Below, one piece after another: positions 19,826-28,293 of a stretch of DNA of 28,293 nucleotides. The notes beneath the pieces are model-generated. The model did no database searches. It was not told where the DNA came from and worked only from the letters and a program-made list of their open reading frames with translations. The translations under genes and the position numbers were made by a program. The DNA is from Saccoglossus kowalevskii (lineage: Eukaryota; Hemichordata; Enteropneusta; Harrimaniidae): contig NW_003135336.1 of NCBI RefSeq assembly GCF_000003605.2, forward strand, positions 397,417 through 425,709, given 5' to 3'. How positions within the stretch are numbered: the first letter of the stretch is position 1; each line of letters starts with the position of its first letter.

Positions 19826-22079
19826 CTAAAATCAATGTTGTAGATCGCTGAAAATAAAACATATACCTTTACTGTTCATAATGCAATCGATATATACCAT
19901 GCAAAGCAATAATTGAACGAAGAACACTGTATAGACGAACGAAATAATATCGAGTACCACCAACTTGCCATAAAAATCATCGTACAAGTAAGCACTGAAA
20001 AAATATATTGTATATATACTTTCTAGTGCATGTGTGTGGTTGGTGGGTCAGGGATTGTCGTTAGATATGAAGGTTGTGAATGTCGACCGTACTAAATATT
20101 TATTTGTTCCGAGCTTTTGGTCCATGCAATAGAAAATATTGGATATGCCAATCAGATTGCCGGGATTTTTATTACATAATATAGATATATAGATACTTAA
20201 TCACACTGCTTATAACTAATTCTAGCTAAATGGATGTTTGAATAATTCAAAAGCAACAATTTAAAGAGTCTTGTGTCGAGTGGTGACCTAATATGCGTGC
20301 ATATAAAACTCCCTTACGATGTAGATTATTTTACCCTGTATTTCATTTATGTGTAGGGTTTCTTTAAGCTTACTCTTACTTGAAAAAAAAATATTTATTA
20401 TTTTAGTTTAATGTCAAGCCAATCAAAAATTTAAGAGTTTATAAAGCAACAGCAAAAAAGGTAATACGGTTACACTAATGTGGCTCAAAATGGCGATGAT
20501 TTGAGAGTACATGGGCTACGGCGTAATCCATTCCACCCTCCTTCATATTATGACGTTTTAATAATTAATTTAACAATAATATCGTTCCTTTTTACACAAG
20601 TAAATCAGATTTGTCACATACCCATCAATTCCTCAAAATTATTAAAAAGATATAACTGATATGTTATCTTAAATACCACCACTATTTGTATTAATTTTGG
20701 TTTAGTAACCGGTTAAAAGCCGAGGATGAAAACTAATTGAACGATTAGTTCACATATCGTCTGGGCAGAGTTAACATAGACTTTTTAAAAAAACAATATG
20801 CAAATTCTGGTTCGCATCATATTTAATTTTATGCTAGACTGGTATCTAAAATAAATGTTGCAAATAGCTCCACTCCATGTAATTCGTAATTGATCTTGTG
20901 AATCGATTATAGGTTTGTTATTGTGTTTCTTAAGCAGCCCTGTTGTCACAATAAGACCGACCAAATTCAACTCCCTTACAATGGTCACAATGCTGCCGTT
21001 TATATCACCTTGATATCAACAGATGTAAGGGTGCCAAGGCCCCTACAGAGGAAACTCCCCCTTCTGTAAATTAACAAAAAAAAAAAGAGACAATCCCGTG
21101 AGTGCAACGCATGTTGCCATAGAAATATGACATAAATGTACTGGACTACCACATAACACAACTTGGGTGATTGTTAGTTCTATAGACTTAGTTGCCGGTG
21201 GTGTTTCGTGTTTTAACAAATGGTTTGGTTTAGTGACCTGCAAGTGAAGTTATATCTTTATTATGTTGTGGTTTAATGTTTGTCGGCTATCTTAAATGCA
21301 CACCCGCATTGCGAGCCACATGGCCGCGAAATGTTCTTACGTAAATACCAGCATGTTTACAAACAATTGAATGAAATACTTTCGATTTATACACAAAATT
21401 AGGCAGAACAATACCACTTTTCACTTATTGTTCAGTCGTGATTAATGTTTAACACAGTAATTATATAATTTGTAACAATTAATTACCTCTTTTAAAGTAT
21501 CTACACGTAATAATGTGGAATAATTTTTAAAACAAGTTATGAAACAAATATTAATTAAAACTGTCTCACATGTTTGAATTCAAAGAAAAGCACAATACAT
21601 GACTAATTTATGAGTATTGATGATATATTCCACAAACAAAATGTCAGATCATTCGGTTGAGCAGTTTGTGAGAATTTTTTTTTCTGTTATTTTAATTTTA
21701 GCAACTATAATTAGTTTGTCACATTGTAAGGCACAGACGCTGTTAACAAATTGAAAGAATTTTTCGTGTCAATTGACAAAGAGATTTTTGAAGCAGTTAG
21801 ATGTTTTTTTATGAAAAATTTAACTGTCAGCAAGTTCACATAACCGGTTGTAGTTATGTGCTCACGTTTGAACGTGTATGTCAACTCAATCAGCTGAGAG
21901 ATTTGAGAGAATATCTTTGAAAATTTAGGCCAATGATTTTCATCAAGCAAAAATGCTGGAAATTTTTGTTTTACAATCAACTCTCCTTATCCCTATAAGA
22001 ATGAAGAATTAGGTCCTTCAAGGTTGTTATATATCAAATTAATCGGTTTAAGTACTCACGAGGAAATATATCGAACTGA

Positions 22080-22400
22080 ATCTCCATAATATACACTGTA
22101 CATAACTTTGTAATTATGGGCATCACCATTTTGTTTTTTTGAATGGTTATGCAAATTAGCCGTTATCTCCACTTATATTTTTCAGTTTGCCCGGAACGTT
22201 CAAATCTGAATAGCTCTCACACAATTGTTGTTTACTGGTATTTCACTTAAAACTGTCACACTATAAATAACTATAACTATTTAGGCATTTAGATAGCGTG
22301 TTTTGTTTTTATGTTACAATGTTCTGGAGGATGTTTGCGTATATTGAATCCCGGTCGGTATTTCACACTTCGGATGTCATTCTCCGAGAATGCAAAACTA
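22080..22400 (+). mobile_element. Diverged internal fragment of the TTAA-target family
   Basis: From CCATAATATAC through GTTATGCAAATTAGCCGTTATC to AATAGCTCTCAC it follows the middle of the 883-bp element (compare 15755-15930) in the same order, with many substitutions. Neither terminal repeat was found, so this is an old, truncated copy. Confidence 0.55.
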
Positions 22401-22481
22401 AAAAATAAGCCCGGACGTTCTTTTGTTGGTAATGACGGCGTCAAAATAGTGTGACAATTTCAGGTTAAACTGACAAAAACT

Positions 22482-22682
22482 TTGAGAGCTAATTCAATAT
22501 CTCCGACCAACCAGAATACACGAACGAAGATAATGCCGTTTTATGAAAGTGACGTTTATCGTCCATATCCTCCGCGACTAAATGCCAAAATACATCACAT
22601 TCTGACACTTGGTGATGTTCAACATATTTACAATTTGAGAAAACGGACGAAAAAGCGTCCACAAAGTTACAACCTTGCGTGA
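22482..22682 (+). other. Unrecognised basic open frame (67 codons)
   Basis: A short open frame rich in Arg, Lys and Pro (KIMPFYESDVYRPYPPRL and NLRKRTKKRPQSYNLA). TTTCAG stands just upstream (about 22460) and the frame stays open from there. No family is recognised. It lies inside the host gene's large intron on the opposite strand, so a transposon remnant is more likely than a host exon. Confidence 0.25.
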
Positions 22683-22753
22683 AAAAAGTCATGGCGTCGT
22701 GTTATTAAAAAAGAGAAGCAATACGCAAGGCACTACTCTATAGCCCCGCAATG

Positions 22754-22774
22754 GGTAGAGATGCAGTTTATTTG
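22754..22774 (+). repeat. Left-type terminal repeat of the TTAA family
   Basis: GGTAGAGATGCAGTTTATTT matches, with one difference, the inverted end at 25671. It is preceded by AATG rather than TTAA. Together the two could delimit a 2.9 kb relative of the family. Confidence 0.55.
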
Positions 22775-25104
22775 TGAATTTCAATCAAAAATTGTTTGTT
22801 TCGTTTATTATATAGATTTTTATCTAAAGAACATTCTGTGAAAATTTGACCGATGAATTCTTATTGGAACACCGTTAAAATTGCTAGTTATTTTCTGGTT
22901 AAAAATAAAAAAAAACACTCACACGTGGCAATGTTTATGTCCAACTGCTTAATTTGCATGAGTAAACAGGACCTTTGATTGACAATATGCAAATCGAGAT
23001 TGTACGGATCTTAGTTCATTCAATCACGTGCATGTGCAATTATTCTCAAATCAGTTCTCGCTCGCTAGCAAACCAAACATTATATTTCATCAGGGTTTTT
23101 TCCTATTTTTTATCATTACATTATGCGTGGTCTGAAAAGAAAGAGATGTAGAAGAGGCAAAAGCTACACTGAAGGCATCAGACCGCCGAACGAAAAACAA
23201 AATCGATGTGAGCGTCCAAACGTGACTTTCCCTGAAGGCGGGAATCCGAGTTTCTGATTTACTGAGAGATTTTATTTTTGAATAATTGTTATCAAATAAT
23301 AAACGGAGCATGTGAAGAATAATTTAACATTGTGTACAGTGATAACAGCTTATTGCCGAAGCGAAGCTTACCCATTCACGCTAGTCACAATAAACATCAT
23401 TCTCTTGAATGGGCGTCAATGACTACGGTAAAACTTAGACTCTATTTTAGGCGTCAGGAATGAATGAAATGTCCGAAAAATGACGCCAAAATGCAATTTA
23501 AAAGTCCCATTTTATTTTTTTTCTAGATCCATCCCAAATTTACGGCTGAGTCCTGTCCCTCAAATAAGGGACACATGAGCTTTGATTTTAACCGGATATA
23601 TTGCACTGGGTCGGGGAGATACAAACTTTCATGTATCTTTTGTCCAATGGGTACCTGTACTTCGATCATTCGTAAGTTTTGCTAGGTGGTGCGAGACAGT
23701 TTTGTTTGTAACCGAACGAACTCCGTTTAATTCAATGAAGCAAATAACTGACAATGCGTCTGATGTTTTGTTTTCCTTGTCATAGTACTTACTGATTGAT
23801 GACTTTGTTTTGATTTATTTTTTTTTAGCCTACAACTCGGCCACGACCTTTGCTTTCACCGTGAAACATGGGGAAGTTACGTCAATTTGACGGACATTCC
23901 ATTTTTTAAACTAACGAGCCACACTGTCTAGCATCCCTATTTTTTTCATTTGCTGATTTCTATTCTCAAAAATGTACCTTAATTTTGCAATCTAAAAACA
24001 TGTCAGATTTCCAACACTAATTATTTAAAAACGTTCGAAATTTTAGAACTTTTACGGTAGGTGCTGGAGCTCTCTTCTTGCAGGCGACCGTCGCCGGTAG
24101 TACAACAGCATGTTTTGTACGTACATCCGTGCACTGACTGTCTGCGACTGTCTTAGAAAATCTCTGAATGGTACGTACTAAAATCGGAAAAAAAAATTGC
24201 CTCCTTAAAAAATCGAACAGTATTCAAATATTTCTTTTAACAAATATGTTGCAGTGGGGAAAATGAGATTGGAAACGCTGAAACTTGTCATGATCAGGTT
24301 CATTCGTATGTTAGGGAATTAGTGATTGGAACAACTGGCTGATATAATGGTCGACTATTGAAGTTGGTTAAGTCAATGAGGCGCCTATAAATATTGAAGT
24401 TATGTGCCGACATCGGGGGGGGGGGCAATTAATCAAGACATTATGGTGTGTTGAATACTTTGCGTGATTGGCTATATGTGTGGAGGCCACGCCCCGAGCT
24501 CTTAAACTTCCATGTAATGATTGGCTAACAGTTGGAAAGTGAATAAAACGATCTTAGTTAGTTGTGGCAAGCTCACCACGAGACACACGTCCTTGGGCAG
24601 CCTTGACGCAGTGTTGACGTGGTCTTGGGAGAGTTCCGAGGTGGCGCTGAGATGAGAGGTTGAAACGATTCGATTCTCTGTTTGTCTTTGTTCGATAGAA
24701 AGGTGGAGAATTCCCCGAACTTGGTACTTCTGACGTGAACGTTTAATAACACTCAATTAATCCCTCACAGTAGACCATAGGCTCTGAAATACTCTGAAAT
24801 ATTTTTATTGAAAATACATGGAAGAGAAGCCATGATGTTTTGGTCGTGATAAAAGGTCACCTTCTTAGGACCGCCCCCAGTTTAATAATTTATGAGATGA
24901 CGTCATATTTACTGGGCATTGCCACGTGTTTTTACCGACCCCATCAAAACACTGGTACAAATGACGTGTTTATGATTTATATATTCAAGAGCAGTTGTTC
25001 TGGTTCAACGATTGTACATCAAATGTCTACGTCTATACGTTAACTTTCAATTTCAATAGTCTAGAAAGTCTGACGAAGTATGACAATGCAGTAATTCCCG
25101 GTTT

Positions 25105-25671
25105 AACACGCAAATATGCAAATTAGCCTTATTCTCGTCTTCTATTTTTGGTGAATTCTTAGATTTTAAATTAAAATAGCTGATAGACACTTTGGCCATT
25201 TGCCTTGAAATTTTCACACATTATTGACAAAGTGCTCCCCCTTCAAAATGCGTCCGGACAGTTTATTATGGCGAGTGGAAAAAAATAACAAGTCCGCAAT
25301 TAATATAGATATATAAATTATGCAAAAATAAAAAAGAGTGAACTTTGAGGTCATGCTGTGCGACTTTGAAAGCCGTTAGAGATGAGTGGACGCATTTGAA
25401 TTAGTAGTATACCAATGTACGCAGTGATGTAATTTCACCCACAAACGAACTTGAAGTTTTTAAGCTAATTTTGTTTAAACCACTTTTGCCCAAAAAAGCA
25501 TATTTTTGACCCAAAATCAAAAACGCATTCTGGATATTTATAATAATGACAAGTTTTACAAAGTTTGTATAATAAGCTTTCAGAAAATATATAACATGTT
25601 GGACATATAATATCATCTTCATTGTCTAATTACTCAATTAAAAAGTAAGCCAAATAAACCGCATCTCTACC
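25105..25671 (+). mobile_element. TTAA-target element, copy 3 (right two thirds)
   Basis: The right terminus CGCATCTCTACC ends at 25671, followed by TTAA (25672-25675). Going left, the copy tracks the 883-bp element through CAAAAAAGCATAT, TTTTCACACATTATTGACAA and ATATGCAAATTAGC, clearly more diverged than copies 1 and 2. The left terminus is not adjacent; the matching inverted end may be at 22754. The element edge lies only 15 nt inside the host intron from its splice donor. Confidence 0.8.
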
Positions 25672-25691
25672 TTAATTTATAACATGATTAC

Positions 25692-25924
25692 CTCCATGAA
25701 CGGAGTTAGTTGGTAGGCGACCAGCCAGTTTGTGTAGTTGCATGTTCTCAGATGATACCAAGTACATATCCATCCCAAAGATGACGTCGGCGTTGTCTGT
25801 TATGCATGCAGAGTATAGCCCCGTCTCAATAGTGACATCAAATTGAAACGATCTCTTGGTGTATGTATAGATGTCGACATCACCCGTGGTAGGCAATATA
25901 CTACTGAGTCGCACGTGATTTGAT
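25692..25924 (-). CDS. Host gene exon: unrecognised extracellular segment
   Basis: Acceptor TTGTTTTCAG before 25924, donor GGAG|GTAATC at 25691-25690, 233 nt, phase 2 in and 1 out. The open frame gives SNHVRLSSILPTTGDVDIYT, then KRSFQFDVTIETGLYSACIT and MDMYLVSSENMQLHKLAG and ends TNSVHG. The outgoing phase joins perfectly to the EGF exon to make Gly. The alternating hydrophobic pattern suggests beta strands; there is one Cys. I do not recognise the family. It may be the second half of the domain begun in the signal-peptide exon, but the incoming phase (2) does not match that exon's outgoing phase (0), so at least one exon in between has not been found. Confidence 0.65.
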
Positions 25925-25984
25925 CTGAAAACAAATAAATTACATTAATAACACTGACATATTGATGGCAGTATTATACCCCCA

Positions 25985-26640
25985 TCCAGTCGTAACTAAG
26001 ATAATTAGGAAGTTTGTAATTAGTTGCCATAGTGATTATGATTATTAGGTATTGTTTGTTTATCACAAAAGCAAAGGGCCATTGGCCTAAAAGTTATACA
26101 ATAGAAATGATGAAACGACCAAAATCTGCTTTTCATGGCAAAATAAACAAAACTAGCTAGCTGGTTTAACTTGCTATAATTTATTGAACTCATAAACGAG
26201 ATAAATTTGTTGTCAGTGGAGTTAGTGCAAAACCGCACAGGAAGACATTCTATTCAATATAGTGATAGCAAAGGAAATAGCCAGAAAATGATATTCGTTC
26301 TCAAAACAAAATTGATCACAGTATTCACAAAATCTTTCTTTTTTCAATAACAACGTAACCTCAATAACGCAGCGCTATGCCTGAAAACACAAATTTTAGG
26401 CAAATATTTTTCTTGACCAAGAGACCACCTAAAATTGTGACAGGAACAGAGTTTGAGAGAAGAGGTGGAAGTAACGGCTACTTAATCAGCTTAAATCAAG
26501 ATATTAGGGTTTTGAAGATCGTTGTCAATGTAAACACCCTTACACCCAACAATAATAGTGTATTAAACGAGATCATTGATGAATATAGTAAATAATATAG
26601 GACTAAGCATTCGACCTTGATGTGATGTGTCACCAGATCA
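25985..26640 (-). pseudogene. Decayed LINE fragment in the intron of the host gene
   Basis: On the minus strand, SPILFTIFINDLV (about 26605-26565) is motif B of a LINE reverse transcriptase. Further on, GVYIDNDLQ and ILI-stop-AD-stop-VAVTS (about 26525-26470) correspond to the catalytic YADD region with two codons turned into stops. Only about 190 bp later comes RFCEYCDQFCFENEYHFLA (about 26315-26260), the C-terminal zinc knuckle, and NKFISFMSSINYSKLNQLAS plus FVYFAMKSR (26215-26130), a typical C-terminal end. Roughly a kilobase between them has been deleted. This is a CR1/L2-like copy different from the one at 620-11650, truncated at its 5' side and dead. Confidence 0.75.
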
Positions 26641-26948
26641 CACAAGATCGCAATATGCTATATATACCATATTAGATTAGTTGTTGACCACAGAAAATCG
26701 TGTTTAATCGTGTTGAATCTAACAAAGAAGTAAAACAAATGACCGTGTTTCGGCATATTCAGTGATTTTGTGCTACAATGTCTCAGTGTCTCGTAGTTGA
26801 CGCCAAACACGTTTACACGTTTGTCTGTACCTATAAGCAAAATTTAAAATGTCTACGAAAATGAAAGACAACAAATGTCCCCGGCTAATTAGATACCAGA
26901 AAGTAACCTAGTCAACAAAGTGATGTGGTAATTTGCGTTTATACTCAC

Positions 26949-27389
26949 TTCCGCAAGCGTCCAATAGACTGAGATTACATTGGCACCAGTCCACCACGAC
27001 AACTTATTTGGCTGCTTTGTTTTTATATCTATACATTGATTAGTATAATCCCCACATCCGGTTGAATGAAGGCCATGTCCTGTGGTAACACCGGGGATTA
27101 ACACAACACCGCCGACAGTCATGTTTATTGCTGACGTTATACTGTTTTCTGGGACTTGTTTTGCAGTTTGACTAGTATTGTCCGCGTTGTTAAAATACAC
27201 CCAGAACTCAAATATTTCATCCACTATACCGGCGACGTCACGATTAACATCACTAACATCCAATACCAAGGTATATTGTGAACCCATGATGACTTCATCA
27301 GATAGAATTGACATCGAAACTGAGTCTAATGTCAACATGACTGCAGAATAAAAAAACATCGTGACGCACACTATTTGCTGTGAATGCAT
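26949..27389 (-). CDS. Host gene first coding exon: signal peptide and unrecognised extracellular domain
   Basis: The ATG at 27389 opens a 147-codon exon ending at the donor GCGGAA|GTGAGTATA (GT at 26948-26947), phase 0 out. Residues 1-24 form a signal peptide (hydrophobic core VCVTMFFYSAVMLTL). The mature part has alternating strands (YTLVLDVSDV, IFEFWVYFNNAD), two Cys (112, 119) in GCGDYTNQC, and two N-glycosylation sequons (N71-T-S, N89-M-T). These features indicate a secreted protein. The family is not recognised; a beta-sandwich recognition or matrix domain is a guess. A TATA-like sequence lies 64 bp upstream. The start was chosen because the signal peptide begins there and no better upstream Met was seen. 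Reading past the donor would give only 19 more residues, which supports splicing there. Confidence 0.7.
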
Positions 27390-27452
27390 TTATATTGGGG
27401 ATTGTTGATCAGCAGCTAAACACGCTTAACATCTTTGAATATTTTAATAGAA

Positions 27453-27458
27453 TTTATA
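27453..27458 (-). promoter_or_regulatory. Possible TATA box of the host gene
   Basis: TATAAA on the minus strand (CCGTATAAATTC), 64 bp before the ATG at 27389, leaving room for a short 5' untranslated region. In AT-rich DNA such a match can be chance. Confidence 0.3.
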
Positions 27459-28293
27459 CGGTAGATACTACGTGCGTTCATCGTAGAAAGTTTTGATGAC
27501 ATTTTTAGCATTGGCTATGGCAGCGTCAAAATTACCCTCGCTATTACGTCACTCAACCAATTTGCATAATGCACATTTTATTAAATATATAGTTTTCACT
27601 CACCCGATTTATTACCTGCAAGATAAACAACAAATATGTTGTGAAGATATAAATTTAAGTATAAGAACTTATGACATAATAATCTTTGTACACTATCAGC
27701 TCATTCACGCGTGATTCCATAATATACGGAATAGCAGATAATAGTAAATTTAATCACACCATTAACGAAACCATTATCGTCTGTACTGGAATTTCGTCAT
27801 TTCCTGTAATAGAAAAGGAGCCGAATTGTAAGACATCGTATCAAATCTGGCAATAAAGCACAGAGAAACTGCTATGACGTATACTGTTATTGGATCAAAC
27901 TTGTTGTCATGAGATTTAGTTTTTCGTACTTTGTACGTGGAACAAGCGGGATCCCAATGGAGTAGAATTTTCCTTAAGTACTTCGTATCATCCAATAGTT
28001 GCACATATACGTGGTATACATTTTAAAGATGAGTTACACACGTAACTATGCTGATGTAACTCGACGACTATCACGCATTTGCATACAATATGCAAATTAG
28101 CAATAAATCAATTGGCAAGAATGAATAACGTATTTTAATCATTTCTATTAAATGTCCATATTTTTAATTTTCATAAAATCTGTCAACATATTTTAGACCA
28201 GAAAAACTCATATCTGTCCACAGTAAGACACTAGCTGACATTATTAACATAGTACATGCGACCAATAATAACAATGATAAAACGGCAATCAAT
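27459..28293. other. Upstream flank of the host gene; no gene recognised
   Basis: AT-rich. An open frame at 28004-27774 (minus) lacks family features; a CTATTACAG acceptor-like site lies inside it (about 27800). ATGCAAATTAGCAA near 28090 echoes the octamer of the TTAA-family copies and may be another small remnant. Confidence 0.35.

Larger units (their letters stand above)
19826..25691 (-). other. Large intron (5.9 kb) of the host gene, filled with repeats
   Basis: Bounded by the donor GGAG|GTAATC at 25691-25690 and the acceptor before 19825. It contains TTAA-family pieces at about 22080-22400, 22754 on and 25105-25671, an 11-G run at 24415-24425 and two short basic open frames (about 22482-22682 and 23123-23260, plus strand) that I do not recognise. 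A G+C-richer patch at about 24475-24765 with CCACGCCC, ATTGGC and AATAAAA motifs may be a solo LTR. From 19990 to 22080 I see nothing beyond AT-rich sequence. Confidence 0.6.

Noticed and set aside
26377-26595. 72-codon plus-strand open frame
   Set aside because: It is antisense to the LINE reverse transcriptase remnant; its existence depends on codons of that remnant.
27774-28004. 76-codon minus-strand open frame upstream of the signal-peptide exon
   Set aside because: No family motif, and the signal peptide at 27389 gives a better gene start.
1-28293. CRISPR array, bacterial operon, tRNA or rRNA genes
   Set aside because: No regularly spaced repeats, no ribosome-binding patterns and no cloverleaf that I could find; introns and animal transposons fit a eukaryotic genome. 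The only tRNA-related sequence is the primer-binding site at 9615-9630.

Overview
This is non-coding-dominated animal genomic DNA: AT-rich, with introns, no operons and no bacterial signals. A marine invertebrate is my best guess. The reasons are the density and mix of transposons (a CR1/L2-like LINE, an Academ-like element, PIF/Harbinger remnants, a small TTAA-target family, an LTR fragment) and a secreted gene built from EGF, thrombospondin-1 and fibrinogen-like exons. I cannot name the species.

Positions 620-11650 are a three-level transposon nest. The base is a plus-strand CR1/L2-like LINE with an APE endonuclease, a reverse transcriptase and a C-terminal zinc knuckle. Its endonuclease reading frame is split by a TTAA-target element with GGTAGAGATGCAG ends (1213-7770). 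That element is in turn split by a 5.65 kb DNA transposon (2073-7720) with TAGTCCAGTGGATTTAG ends and a TTT target duplication. The inner transposon carries, on the minus strand, a decayed coding region of roughly 1,080 codons: transposase-like part, XPG/PIN-like nuclease part, then a Cys-rich tail. This matches my knowledge of Academ elements of the XPG-carrying lineage. The LINE reverse transcriptase is broken a second time (9408 to about 10465) by a minus-strand LTR fragment with a tRNA-Lys-type primer-binding site.

Positions 11650-15500 hold no gene that I can recognise. An intact 883-bp copy of the TTAA family lies at 15514-16396. A decayed PIF/Harbinger transposase (about 16565-17275) and the coiled-coil end of a probable Myb-like partner protein (17437-17626) follow, both on the minus strand.

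Positions 18251-27389 appear to be one host gene on the minus strand: a signal-peptide exon (27389-26949), an unrecognised extracellular exon (25924-25692), an EGF exon (19825-19721), a thrombospondin-1-like exon (19483-19288), and two exons resembling the C-terminal part of a fibrinogen-related domain (18986-18764 and 18442 onward). Splice phases agree from the second exon to the last. The thrombospondin exon contains an in-frame stop and frame shifts, so the gene is either a pseudogene, skips that exon, or carries sequence errors. Its introns hold further TTAA-family copies and a decayed LINE fragment.
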